The notes beneath the pieces were generated by a model that was given only the letters and a program-made list of their open reading frames with translations, was not told the DNA's origin and searched no databases. The translations under genes and the position numbers were made by a program. From positions 1,478,459 through 1,542,458 of the forward strand of contig CAJXKC010000001.1 of NCBI GenBank assembly GCA_913055685.1: a stretch of 64,000 nt of DNA, given 5' to 3'. The stretch comes from an uncultured Flavobacteriales bacterium (GTDB lineage Bacteria > Bacteroidota > Bacteroidia > Flavobacteriales > Schleiferiaceae). Shown here piece after piece: positions 6,099-14,650 of the stretch; position 1 is the first letter of the stretch; each line of letters begins with the position of its first letter.

Positions 6099-9047
6099 TC
6101 ATGCCATCTCAAAATTCACATAAGGCAAGCGTTCAATGTATTTAGCTTCTACACTCACAAAATCGTATTCTTCGATTACCAGGCCACGGATGAGGTAAAT
6201 GCCCTTGCCCTGGAAGGGGTATTTTTCGGCCACGGGAGGGAAGTGAACGGTATCGATGAAATGTCCTTTTTGATCGAGAAAAGTACCGAACATCATATGG
6301 CGAGCCTGCCGACCACGGGTGGTCACATTTTTTACGTGGATCAAGTAGCCGCAAAGTTTTACTTCTTCACCAATATGATCGGCCAGTTCTTGGGCCGGTA
6401 AGCAGCCTTCCGGCAGATGGGGTACTAGTCCGAAGGGTGAGCTAAGCGGAAAGCCCAAAAGCTCAATCTGATCAATGGCATTTTCATGCTTGCTTTGCTC
6501 TAGAGCGGGTAAATGCAGCTCTTTTTGGGTATTGCGGAATAACTCATTTACCGGGGCCGATTTTTTGGCGGCTCCCAAAATAAAGTGAGCTTCCCAGAGC
6601 AATTTCTTTTTATCGGCTTCAAAGAGTCGGAAGGCATTGATGCGAATCAATAGAATTAATTGCTCCAAGGAAATAGCCACCCGCTCCAAGAATTCTTTAA
6701 GGCTTTTAAACTTGCCGTGTAGTTGTCTTTCTCGCAAGATTTCTATGGCGACCTGCTGCTCTAAGTCTTTGAGCATACCCAAGCCCAGAAAGATACGCTT
6801 GCCCAGTAGCACCGCTTCCATCTCCGAATTATTGATACAGGGAGCTTCTATTTCTCCGCCTTCTAAACGCGCTTCATTGAGATAGGTCTCTACCGAATAA
6901 AAGCCTCCACCATTATTAATTGTTGCTACCAAGTACTCTAGTGGATAATAGGCCTTTAGGTATAAGCTCTGATAGCTCTCTACGGCATAGCTGGCGGAAT
7001 GCCCTTTGGCAAAGGCATAGTTGCCAAAACTTTCAATTTGCCGCCACACTTCAGCAGTTACTTCTTCACTGTAGCCCTTTTCGTGGCAATTGCGGAAGAA
7101 CTTATCCTTAATGCTGTCAAACTCATTTCGTTCTCGAAACTTCCAACTCATACCCCGACGTAAAACATCGGCTTCTTCCAAACTTAAGCCGGCAAAATAG
7201 TGTGCTACTTTAAGCACATCTTCTTGGTAAACCATTACTCCGTAGGTTTCTTCTAGTATTTCACCAATACGTGGATGGATGTATTGCCGTCGTTCGGGTT
7301 CGCGAAAACGCTTAATGTATTCGGCCATCATGCCACTGGCCGAAACGCCTGGTCGAATAATGGAGCTGGCGGCTACTAAGCCTAAATAGGTGTCGGCGCG
7401 AAGCTTGCGCAAAAGGGCGCGCATGGCCGGCGACTCTACGTAAAAGCAAGCCATGGTTTGTCCATTGCGCAGCAATGATTTTATCTTTTCGTCTTGGTAA
7501 AAAGGTTTAACCTGATGGATATCTAGCTCTTGGGCCTCGGCATGTTTCTCTCGCACCAATTCTACCGCTTCTTTAATCTTGGCTAAACCTCTTTGTCCCA
7601 AGATATCAAACTTGTAGAGGCCAATGTCTTCGGCGCTATACATATCGAAGTGGGTAGTTGGAAAGCCTTTCGGCGGAAGGAAAGTACTGCCGTAATGGTA
7701 GATTTCTTTTTCGGGAATAAGAATACCACTGGCGTGAATGCTTAGGTGATGCGGAAAATCTTCGATGCGTTTGCCATAGCGTAAAACTAGCCTTTGCATA
7801 TCATCCCAGTTGCCGCCGCCCTTTTTGCGGGCGCGACTCAGTTCATCAATATCTCGGGAGGGGAGTCCCAAAACCTTACCGAGCTCTCGCACTACCGCCC
7901 GGTACTTAAAGGTGGTGTAGGAGCCCAATAAGCTAGCGGTAGGGAAGCGCTCAAAAATATAGCGGGTTACATCGGCCCGATCGCGCCAGGAAAAGTCGAT
8001 GTCGAAGTCAGGCGGCTGTCGCCGTGATAGGTTGATGAAGCGCTCAAAATAGAGGTCTAGTTCAATTGGGTCTACGTCGGTAATGCGCAGGAGGTAGGCC
8101 ACTAGGCTATTGGCGCCGCTACCGCGTCCTACGTAGTAATAATTACGCCGACGAGCATAGTTTACAATGTCCCAATTGATCAGAAAATAGCTGTAATAAC
8201 CGCGTTTCTCGATAACGTCCAGTTCTTTTTCTAGTCGCTCGTATACCTCCGGACCCGCTTTGGGATAACGGTATTCCAGTCCATTGTAGCAGAGGGAACG
8301 GATAATCTCCCGATCACCGGTAAGGCTATCGGTATAAAACTGTCTATTCTGACTACGGGCGTAGTTCTTAAACTCGAAGTCGAGCTGGCAATCGGCTAGT
8401 AATCTTTCGGTATTGGCAATAATGCGCGGGTATTCCGAAAAGTGTGCTTTTAACTGGCGGCTATTCCATAAACCCCAGTGGGCTGCAGCTTGGGCCTCTG
8501 GTTTAAGTTTGCTGAGTAAGGTGTTTTCGCCAACGGCCCGCAGTAAACGGTGGGTGTTAAAATCGCGTTTATCACGAAAACTATTAGGATGAAGAATCAC
8601 CATTTTATCCTGCCGATCCTTCAAGGCAGAAAAACGCAGCTTGTTGAGCTCTTGTGGCTCTAGGCCGATGTATTCGTGTTCGCGCAATTGCCTTTTGGGA
8701 ACGCGGTCGAAGGGATAAATAATATAGGCCTTCTCTAAGGGGGCTTCCAACTCAAAGGGCTCATTTTGCATTTGGCGGCGGGAGAGATAGGTGTTCATCT
8801 CGGCAAAAGCGGCTTCATCCCGCGCTAGTGCTAGGTAGAGCCGACGGTGGTTTTGATGGAAGTCGATTCCCACTACCGGGCGAATACCATCCTCTTTGGC
8901 CAAACGAATAAACTCAATGCAGGCCGCCGAGGTATTGATGTCGCAAAGAGCAAGGCATTCTTCTCCTTGCTCTTGCGCCCAGGCTAGCCATTCTTTGGGG
9001 GAGAGTACCCCATAATTGAAACTGTAGTAACTGTGGTGATTGAGCAT
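6099..9047 (-). CDS. dnaE: DNA polymerase III alpha subunit, short accessory type
   Basis: 982 residues, clearly shorter than replicative DnaE (about 1160). Order of parts: PHP domain (about 1-200), polymerase core with the catalytic aspartates in PDFDIDF (Asp347, Asp349, Asp351), fingers with ETYGVMVYQEDV, helix-hairpin-helix region, and a C-terminal OB-like domain (about 860-980). In the PHP domain the metal-binding HxH is changed to H-S-Y (residues 5-7), so proofreading by PHP is unlikely. Together with the adjoining dinB, 2 bp upstream, this resembles the accessory, error-prone DnaE of mutagenesis cassettes. I infer translesion synthesis rather than bulk replication. Confidence 0.88.
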   Translation of the reverse strand: MLNHHSYYSFNYGVLSPKEWLAWAQEQGEECLALCDINTSAACIEFIRLAKEDGIRPVVGIDFHQNHRRLYLALARDEAAFAEMNTYLSRRQMQNEPFELEAPLEKAYIIYPFDRVPKRQLREHEYIGLEPQELNKLRFSALKDRQDKMVILHPNSFRDKRDFNTHRLLRAVGENTLLSKLKPEAQAAAHWGLWNSRQLKAHFSEYPRIIANTERLLADCQLDFEFKNYARSQNRQFYTDSLTGDREIIRSLCYNGLEYRYPKAGPEVYERLEKELDVIEKRGYYSYFLINWDIVNYARRRNYYYVGRGSGANSLVAYLLRITDVDPIELDLYFERFINLSRRQPPDFDIDFSWRDRADVTRYIFERFPTASLLGSYTTFKYRAVVRELGKVLGLPSRDIDELSRARKKGGGNWDDMQRLVLRYGKRIEDFPHHLSIHASGILIPEKEIYHYGSTFLPPKGFPTTHFDMYSAEDIGLYKFDILGQRGLAKIKEAVELVREKHAEAQELDIHQVKPFYQDEKIKSLLRNGQTMACFYVESPAMRALLRKLRADTYLGLVAASSIIRPGVSASGMMAEYIKRFREPERRQYIHPRIGEILEETYGVMVYQEDVLKVAHYFAGLSLEEADVLRRGMSWKFRERNEFDSIKDKFFRNCHEKGYSEEVTAEVWRQIESFGNYAFAKGHSASYAVESYQSLYLKAYYPLEYLVATINNGGGFYSVETYLNEARLEGGEIEAPCINNSEMEAVLLGKRIFLGLGMLKDLEQQVAIEILRERQLHGKFKSLKEFLERVAISLEQLILLIRINAFRLFEADKKKLLWEAHFILGAAKKSAPVNELFRNTQKELHLPALEQSKHENAIDQIELLGFPLSSPFGLVPHLPEGCLPAQELADHIGEEVKLCGYLIHVKNVTTRGRQARHMMFGTFLDQKGHFIDTVHFPPVAEKYPFQGKGIYLIRGLVIEEYDFVSVEAKYIERLPYVNFEMA

Positions 9048-9049
9048 TT

Positions 9050-10273
9050 TTACTGTCTGCGATGTGCCATAATTGCGGGAGCCATACCATTAAAGGGGTT
9101 GGCTCTTCCTAAGCCATTAGATTCTAAAGTTTTGGCTCTTTTTACAGCATTGCTGCCAAAGCGCTTACGCATGCGGTCCATCGCTTGGTAGAGACGGATT
9201 TTTTCGGCACTGTCCTCAAAGAGGTTAATTTGGTGGCCGCCGCCTACCAGGTGACTAAAACGCAAACCGATTAGGCGCACTAAGAGCCGCCGTTCGTAGA
9301 GTTTTTCGAATAATTCCTTGCTAATGGCCAGTAGCTTATCGTCATTACTGGTATAGGGAATCCGTTTTTGTAAGGTGTAAGTATTAAAGTCGGAATAACG
9401 GATTTTTACCGTAACGCAAGCGGTAAGCTTATCACCTTGCCGTAACTGAAAGGCTAAACTTTCGGCCATTGCTACGATAAGGGTGTCCAACTTCTGAACG
9501 TCGGTGGTGTCCTTTTGGAAGGTACGCTCCAAGGAAATGGATTTTCGCTCTTGGTAAGCGACGACCGGACTAGTATCAATGCCATTGGCCTTGAGCCAAA
9601 TACTGCTTCCCGATTTACCCATGGCTTTTTCCATTACTTCTATGGGCATGGCTTGTAAGGTGTAGATGTGTTTAATGCCCATGCGGTTGAGGAGCAGAGA
9701 AGTTTTTTGCCCTACCATGGGAATTTTCTTTACCGGTAAAGGCGCTAAAAAGGGCTTTTCGGTACCCTTGGGGACTTCGAGGCGGTTGTTGGGCTTGGCT
9801 TCTCCAGTGGCTACCTTGGCTACTGTTTTATTGGTGGATAAGCCAAAGGAAATGGGTAAACCCGTTTCGCGAATAATTTTCTCTCGCATCTCGGAGGCGA
9901 GCTTATAACAACCAAAAAAGCGATCCATGCCACTTAGGTCGGCGTAAAATTCATCGATACTCGGCTTCTCAAATAGGGGAACTTCTTCTTTAATGATTTC
10001 GGTAATAATAGTAGAGTATTTACTATAGCGACTGCTGTCTCCTTTAATAACAATGGCCTCCGGGCAAAGCTGCATCGCCGTGCGCATGGGCATGCCCGAA
10101 TGCACCCCAAAGCGTCTTGCTTCATAACTGCAGGAGGCCACCACGCCGCGACTACTAGTGCCGCCCACCAATACCGGTTTCGCCTCTAAAGCGCTGTTAT
10201 GCAGCCGCTCTACCGATACAAAAAAACTGTCGAGGTCGAGGTGTAAAATGGTCTTAGAATCCCCTTTCCACAT
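9050..10273 (-). CDS. dinB: Y-family DNA polymerase (DinB/Pol IV type)
   Basis: 407 residues. The palm catalytic residues are intact: Asp13 in HLDLDSFF, and Asp107-Glu108 in SIDEFY. This argues against an ImuB-type inactive partner. A beta-clamp binding motif QINLF is present at 348-352. The last 55 residues (NPFNGMAPAIMAHRRQ) form a basic tail. It is the first gene of a two-gene operon with dnaE (2-bp gap), so the two polymerases are made together, probably for damage tolerance. The promoter has a TAACTTTG -7 box and a leader with an inverted repeat. No ImuA or LexA gene is visible in the window. Confidence 0.92.
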   Translation of the reverse strand: MWKGDSKTILHLDLDSFFVSVERLHNSALEAKPVLVGGTSSRGVVASCSYEARRFGVHSGMPMRTAMQLCPEAIVIKGDSSRYSKYSTIITEIIKEEVPLFEKPSIDEFYADLSGMDRFFGCYKLASEMREKIIRETGLPISFGLSTNKTVAKVATGEAKPNNRLEVPKGTEKPFLAPLPVKKIPMVGQKTSLLLNRMGIKHIYTLQAMPIEVMEKAMGKSGSSIWLKANGIDTSPVVAYQERKSISLERTFQKDTTDVQKLDTLIVAMAESLAFQLRQGDKLTACVTVKIRYSDFNTYTLQKRIPYTSNDDKLLAISKELFEKLYERRLLVRLIGLRFSHLVGGGHQINLFEDSAEKIRLYQAMDRMRKRFGSNAVKRAKTLESNGLGRANPFNGMAPAIMAHRRQ

Positions 10274-10275
10274 TT

Positions 10276-10300
10276 TGCTATTAATTTTAGAATGATAGCA
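10276..10300 (-). promoter_or_regulatory. Inverted repeat in the leader of dinB-dnaE (candidate operator)
   Basis: TGCTAT and ATAGCA arms separated by 13 bp lie between the -7 box (10299-10306) and the ATG at 10273. They could bind a repressor or form a weak RNA hairpin. No known SOS box of this phylum was matched. Confidence 0.35.
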
Positions 10301-10306
10301 AAGTTA
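10299..10306 (-). promoter_or_regulatory. -7 promoter box TAACTTTG of dinB-dnaE
   Basis: Exact TAnnTTTG match on the minus strand, 25 nt upstream of the dinB ATG. No TTG is present at 19-21 bp, so activation or another sigma factor may be involved. Confidence 0.6.
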
Positions 10307-10383
10307 GAAAATACTAAGATTGGAACATGAGTCTCCTGCCTCTATTTTTTAGAGTCCTGTTTTAGAGTGGAATAAGTTTTTAA

Positions 10384-11421
10384 CTAAGGTTTAGCGAAGA
10401 AAGGATTGTCTACAAAGTGCTGATCATCAAGCGAAAGGAGAAAGGCCAGCAAATCAGCTCTTTCCTGGGTGCTTAGTGTGAAGGGGCGCACTAGAGGCGA
10501 CTGATTTGGATGTTGTTTGCCTCCTTCTTCGTAGTGTCGAATGACCTCTTCCAGCTTATTGAAACGTCCATCGTGCATGTAAGGAGCGGTAAAGCCTAAA
10601 TTGCGCAGAGAAGGGACTTTAGTCCGCCCCTCATCATTAGGATCATTACTTAGCCGCATGCGCAGGGGGTCCCGGTATACCGAGTCTAGACCATTGTTTT
10701 CGAAACTGTAATTGGTAAAATTGAAGCCAGAATGACAACTAGCGCATTGGGTACGACTAGAGAAAAACAGCTCCATGCCTCTTTTTTCCGATTCATTCAA
10801 AGCGGCCGATTGTCCCTGGTAAAGATATTTGTCGTAAGCACTTTGCCCACTTATTAAGCTGCGCTGAAAAACACCCAGTGCACGAGTAATCACCCAGGGG
10901 TCGGGTTCTCTAGCATAGGCTTCCTGGCTTAATCGACGGTAAGTAGCACTTTGCTGTAGTTTAACTGCAATTTCGGGCATGCTATGGTCAAACTCATTGT
11001 GTTCTTGTACAGGTACCAAAGCCTGCATTTCTAGGCTGGGAACGCTACCTTCTCTTAAAAAATAAGGGTGATAGCCAATATTAGCTAAAGCAGTAGCATT
11101 GCGTGTTCCAGGGCGGTTTTTAATGCCAGGACTAAAGGCTTTGTCATCCGCAAAAGCGAGATCTTGACGATGACAACTTGCACAACTAATACTACTGTCT
11201 CTAGAGAGAATGGGATCGTAAAAGAGTCGCTTTCCCAGCCTCCAACGTGCCAAACTAAAAGCATTGTCTTCGGGGAAGTCCATTTCCGGAAAGCCCGGAG
11301 GAATTTCCAAAGAAAACTCCTCCGGTTCCGGCAATGCTTTCACTTCCTTACGACAGGAAACTGTACTAAGGCTATACACCGCTAGGCCTATCCCTAAAAG
11401 TATGTAGCGCTTACTTTTCAA
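10384..11421 (-). CDS. Dihaem cytochrome c peroxidase family lipoprotein (MauG/MbnH-like), second copy
   Basis: 345 residues with a lipobox (STVSC, Cys23). Two CxxCH haem-binding motifs lie at 80-84 (CASCH) and 226-230 (CASCH), as in bacterial cytochrome c peroxidases, MauG and MbnH. Other family blocks are LGKRLFYDP, TRNATALAN, and VPSLRNLGFTAPYMHDGRF near the C terminus. It is the last gene of a four-gene operon that includes an MbnP-like protein. MbnH enzymes oxidise a tryptophan of MbnP to kynurenine, so the same role is plausible here, but a simple peroxide-detoxifying peroxidase cannot be excluded. It is a diverged paralogue of the gene 3 bp upstream. Confidence 0.88.
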   Translation of the reverse strand: MKSKRYILLGIGLAVYSLSTVSCRKEVKALPEPEEFSLEIPPGFPEMDFPEDNAFSLARWRLGKRLFYDPILSRDSSISCASCHRQDLAFADDKAFSPGIKNRPGTRNATALANIGYHPYFLREGSVPSLEMQALVPVQEHNEFDHSMPEIAVKLQQSATYRRLSQEAYAREPDPWVITRALGVFQRSLISGQSAYDKYLYQGQSAALNESEKRGMELFFSSRTQCASCHSGFNFTNYSFENNGLDSVYRDPLRMRLSNDPNDEGRTKVPSLRNLGFTAPYMHDGRFNKLEEVIRHYEEGGKQHPNQSPLVRPFTLSTQERADLLAFLLSLDDQHFVDNPFFAKP

Positions 11422-11424
11422 TGA

Positions 11425-12522
11425 TTAAAAAGGATCACTATAACGGGGGTCGCTAATTAAATCTTGATCGGTCAGGGTTTTTAAAAAGGCAATTAAATCA
11501 GCCTTATCCTGAGCCGTTAATTGTAAACCTCCGGATACGCGCGTGTAATTAAGGGCGGGGTCCAAGGTTGCAGAAGCTTTTAACCCATCATTATAATGAT
11601 CAATCACTTCTTCTAAGGTGCTAAAGCGACCATCGTGCATATAAGGAGCGGTAAGCTCAATATTGCGTAAAGAAGTCACTTTAAACTTACCCTTATCCGC
11701 GGGGTCATTGGTGGCCTCATAGCGTCCCTCATCCATAAACTGACCATCCGCATCTAAGCCATTGTTCATGTATAGGTCATTTTCGAAGGTACGTCCCGCA
11801 TGGCAATGCGCACAATCGGCACCAGAAGTGCTTGGAAATCCAGGATTAAACTCGTCGAAGAATAGCGCTCGACCTCTTTCTTCACTGGCACTTAAAGTGG
11901 CTTCGCCGCGCAAGAACTGATCGTATTTGCTATTGAAGGAAACAATCGAATTCATAAACTGCTCTAATGCCAATGATATGCGCAGCTCATTGATTTCGTC
12001 GCTTCCAAAAGCACGAATAAATTGATTGCGATAGCTTTCCGAGTCTTTTAATTTGGCAATCACATTAGCCAAACTCTCATTCATTTCTAATGGATCCTGA
12101 ATAGGCAAGAGCGCTTGGTCTCTCAATAAATGTGCGCGCCCATCCCAAAAGAATTCATTGGTATGCCAGGCCATGTTAAATACACTCATCGCCTGACGTT
12201 TACCCTCCATTCCTTCAACTCCAATCGAAAAACGAGCGGTATCGGTAAAGGCGTGCTCTTGGCGGTGACAACTGGCGCAAGACTGACTCCCATCCTTCGA
12301 AAGGCGGGGATCGTAGAAAAGCATGCGCCCTAGTTTTACCCCTTGAACAGTGAGAGGGTTGTCGGGGGCAATTGAAGGAGCGTCAAAATCTCCATATTCC
12401 AAATTGTAGGGACTGTCGTCGTAAACTACCGGGTCGGCAGCATTCTCTTTGTCATTCTCACAGGCCACCACAAAAACTAATAGGGCCAGTAAACTGACCA
12501 CCGAAATTTTCGAGTACTTCAT
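11425..12522 (-). CDS. Dihaem cytochrome c peroxidase family lipoprotein (MauG/MbnH-like), first copy
   Basis: 365 residues with a lipobox (FVVAC, Cys21). Haem motifs CASCH at 82-86 and CAHCH at 237-241. It shares LGRMLFYDPRLS, FNMAWHTNEFFWDGR and VTSLRNIELTAPYMHDGRF with the family. It directly follows the MbnP-like gene (6-bp gap), the arrangement of MbnP-MbnH pairs. Having two dihaem enzymes for one MbnP-like partner is unusual. Lipidation would place it on the periplasmic face of a membrane, where the partner passes during export. Confidence 0.88.
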   Translation of the reverse strand: MKYSKISVVSLLALLVFVVACENDKENAADPVVYDDSPYNLEYGDFDAPSIAPDNPLTVQGVKLGRMLFYDPRLSKDGSQSCASCHRQEHAFTDTARFSIGVEGMEGKRQAMSVFNMAWHTNEFFWDGRAHLLRDQALLPIQDPLEMNESLANVIAKLKDSESYRNQFIRAFGSDEINELRISLALEQFMNSIVSFNSKYDQFLRGEATLSASEERGRALFFDEFNPGFPSTSGADCAHCHAGRTFENDLYMNNGLDADGQFMDEGRYEATNDPADKGKFKVTSLRNIELTAPYMHDGRFSTLEEVIDHYNDGLKASATLDPALNYTRVSGGLQLTAQDKADLIAFLKTLTDQDLISDPRYSDPF

Positions 12523-12528
12523 GGTGCT

Positions 12529-13494
12529 CTATTTTACAACTAAACGTTCTTGTGCAATGGGCATGGAACCCTCAATTAGCTGAACCATATAAATGCCCGC
12601 AGCCTCAATTTGCAAGTCGGTGCTACCATTTTTTGAAATGGGGCGACTTAGTACTAAACGACCTTGCATATCACGAACTTCTAAGATTGTATTAGTTCCT
12701 AGGCCTCTACTTTTAATGCTTACCTGGCCTTTGCTGGGATTAGGATATACCTTTAGCTCGGCTAAGGAATTTTGGTTTAAGCTTACATTCCCCGCACCAG
12801 CGCTAAAGACATGGTTTTGGAAATTGCTTAAAAGCGTAACCGCCTGAGCCGATGATCCGTGGTAGTTTAAACTGCCACTAACCGGGATATCTCTTAAGGC
12901 TTCGGCATAATCGCCATCTATAGCAATGGTTAAATCACTACCACTCCAGCTACCAGCGGTAGGGATGGTAACATAGCCGTAATTGTTGTCGCCTAAACCA
13001 TGGATTTGCCAGCCAAGATTCATAGAACTACCAGTCTGCCCTTCAATAGCTACAAAGCGATAACCGGCAGACCAGCCCCAATGCATAGAAGGACTTTGAA
13101 AGGATAATGGGTGTTGCGATGGATAAGCCGAAATATCGGAATGATTTTTACCGGCATCTACACCCACCCCAAAGCGAATGCTGTCTAACTGAGTGATATT
13201 GTGATTGCCTAAGGAATCTAAACGCACATGGCCTTCACGCCCTACTTTTACTAATACGTAATGGTCGGTAATCGGTGTAACCTGACCCCCATCGTGGTAG
13301 AGGACGATTTCCGCTAAATAGTAGTCCAAGCGCTTAATGTTAAACTGATCGCCTAAATTGTTACTGGTGGTAGTATTGGCATCGTAGGTGTTGGCGCCTA
13401 AACGGTGATTAATTAATAAATGTACCTCGCTTTGTGCCCCTGCACTTAAACTAAAAATTAAGGCTAGAGCAATACTTAAAATATTCTTATTCAT
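12529..13494 (-). CDS. MbnP-like copper-associated protein with T9SS type A sorting domain
   Basis: 321 residues. Signal peptide (ends SAGAQ), then a domain with hallmarks of the MbnP family: HLLINHRLGANTYD, the strand FNIKRLDYYLAEIVL, and the MHWGWSAGYRFVAIEG block containing closely spaced tryptophans. In characterised MbnP a tryptophan is oxidised to kynurenine by MbnH for copper binding. Which residue would be modified here cannot be said. The last 80 residues are a T9SS C-terminal domain (LKVYPNPSKGQVSIKS onward, ending AQERLVVK), implying secretion across the outer membrane and cell-surface attachment or release, unlike a purely periplasmic MbnP. Confidence 0.85.
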   Translation of the reverse strand: MNKNILSIALALIFSLSAGAQSEVHLLINHRLGANTYDANTTTSNNLGDQFNIKRLDYYLAEIVLYHDGGQVTPITDHYVLVKVGREGHVRLDSLGNHNITQLDSIRFGVGVDAGKNHSDISAYPSQHPLSFQSPSMHWGWSAGYRFVAIEGQTGSSMNLGWQIHGLGDNNYGYVTIPTAGSWSGSDLTIAIDGDYAEALRDIPVSGSLNYHGSSAQAVTLLSNFQNHVFSAGAGNVSLNQNSLAELKVYPNPSKGQVSIKSRGLGTNTILEVRDMQGRLVLSRPISKNGSTDLQIEAAGIYMVQLIEGSMPIAQERLVVK

Positions 13495-13548
13495 AATGTT
13501 TCTGATTTTTAAATTATAGGAAAATACGGTTTCGATAATCCTTTAATT

Positions 13549-14004
13549 CTAAATCAGAAAAACTTGAAATTGGAGGTTTAGCTTTTTCTTCGGTAAGGGA
13601 GGTTTATACCGGCGGTATTCGATGAAATCTGGTGTATGAGTGGGAAACTTTAAAGCAATAGGGGAGGAAAGGGCCAGTGTCGGGCATAGACTTAGCTCCA
13701 TTTCGGGTCCAAAGTCATTAAGCATTTCCAGATCTAAAACTTCAAGCTTTAATTCCTCATCATTACAGCATTTTTTCTTTTTAGGCTTTTTTACCCTTGT
13801 GCTAGCCGTGCAATGTTTCTTAGACTCCGCGCAGCAGGCGCCAGGAGATTCTTCGACTAACTGCTTGGCATGTTCACAAACTTCGGGTTCGGAAAAAATA
13901 GCCCAAGAGTGAATTTCGCCACCACAAGAGTGAATGCCTATGTCTAAACCGGTTAGGGACAGGAGCATACTTCCAATTACTAAGATGGCGGCCAATTTTT
14001 TCAC
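13549..14004 (-). CDS. HYC_CC_PP family small exported protein
   Basis: 151 residues starting at a GTG. Signal-like N terminus, then IHSCGGEI (HSC in place of the family's HYC), two Cys-Cys pairs (ACCAES and KCCNDE) and the conserved YKPPLPKK near the end. This pattern defines the HYC_CC_PP group of Bacteroidota, often found next to copper or heavy-metal genes. Its molecular role is not established; the cysteine and histidine content suggests metal binding. It is the first gene of the operon with the MbnP/MbnH-like genes (54-bp gap), supporting a shared metal role. The start is supported by a TATTTTAG box 4 nt upstream. Confidence 0.8.
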   Translation of the reverse strand: MKKLAAILVIGSMLLSLTGLDIGIHSCGGEIHSWAIFSEPEVCEHAKQLVEESPGACCAESKKHCTASTRVKKPKKKKCCNDEELKLEVLDLEMLNDFGPEMELSLCPTLALSSPIALKFPTHTPDFIEYRRYKPPLPKKKLNLQFQVFLI

Positions 14005-14008
14005 AGGC

Positions 14009-14016
14009 CTAAAATA
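14009..14016 (-). promoter_or_regulatory. -7 promoter box TATTTTAG of the MbnP/MbnH operon
   Basis: Lies exactly 4 nt before the GTG start at 14004 on the minus strand. A transcript starting at the usual distance would have almost no leader. Confidence 0.45.
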
Positions 14017-14065
14017 AGAAAACTGAATTATCCGGACCTAATCGCCTAGTATCTAGATTAAAAAT

Positions 14066-14073
14066 TAACTTCG
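14066..14073 (+). promoter_or_regulatory. -7 promoter box TAACTTCG upstream of the DinB-like gene
   Basis: TAnnTTYG match 18 nt upstream of the ATG at 14092. It lies in an 87-bp divergent region shared with the metal operon. Confidence 0.5.
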
Positions 14074-14091
14074 AAACATGGGAACCCAAAG

Positions 14092-14616
14092 ATGAAAAAA
14101 CAAGAAATTCAAGCTAAACTCATTGCTCAACATCAAGACTTAATGGACTATTTAGGCGCATTAAGTGATGAAGCCTTGCATCAGCAAAAGGAAGGCAAAT
14201 GGTCGGCCCTCCAAAACCTCGACCACCTGCTAAAATCTCTGCAAATTGTAAATGGCGCCATAAACAAGCCTAGTTTTCTTTTGCGCCGTATGTTTGGTAA
14301 ACCCAATCGGCCCGCTCGAAGCTACGATCAATTGGTGCAGCGCTACCAAGAAAAATCGGCCCAAGCCACCGCCAAAGCTCCCGAACGATTTGCGGCCCGG
14401 CAGTCGAAAGAGCTTAAGCCCCAAGAGGTGATGGCTGCTTATGAGAAGGAAATTCAAAAATTCTTCAAATTTGTAAGAAAGGTAAAAGACCGTAAACTCG
14501 ACGGTACGCTGGTACCACATCCACTTTTAGGAAAGCTTTTGATGCGGGAATTGCTCTATTTTATGCACTTCCATACCGGACATCATTTTAAAGCCATAAA
14601 AATAAGTGCCAGCTAA
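14092..14616 (+). CDS. DinB-superfamily four-helix protein (YfiT/DUF1569-like)
   Basis: 174 residues of a helical metal-binding bundle of the DinB/YfiT type, unrelated to DNA polymerase DinB. Candidate metal ligands are the histidine in NLDHLLKS (about residue 48) and those in FHTGHHFK near the C terminus. Such proteins act as thiol-dependent transferases or have unknown roles. The neighbouring gene starts 34 bp downstream and encodes a HlyIII membrane protein, so the two may be co-transcribed. The substrate is unknown. Confidence 0.75.
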   Translation: MKKQEIQAKLIAQHQDLMDYLGALSDEALHQQKEGKWSALQNLDHLLKSLQIVNGAINKPSFLLRRMFGKPNRPARSYDQLVQRYQEKSAQATAKAPERFAARQSKELKPQEVMAAYEKEIQKFFKFVRKVKDRKLDGTLVPHPLLGKLLMRELLYFMHFHTGHHFKAIKISAS

Positions 14617-14650
14617 GGCAATAAATTGTCCCGCTCAACATTTAAAACTT

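Noticed and set aside
14092..14616. DNA damage polymerase (DinB by name)
   Set aside because: The protein is a four-helix DinB/YfiT metal-binding bundle; the name is shared but the family is unrelated to Pol IV, which is encoded at 9050-10273.
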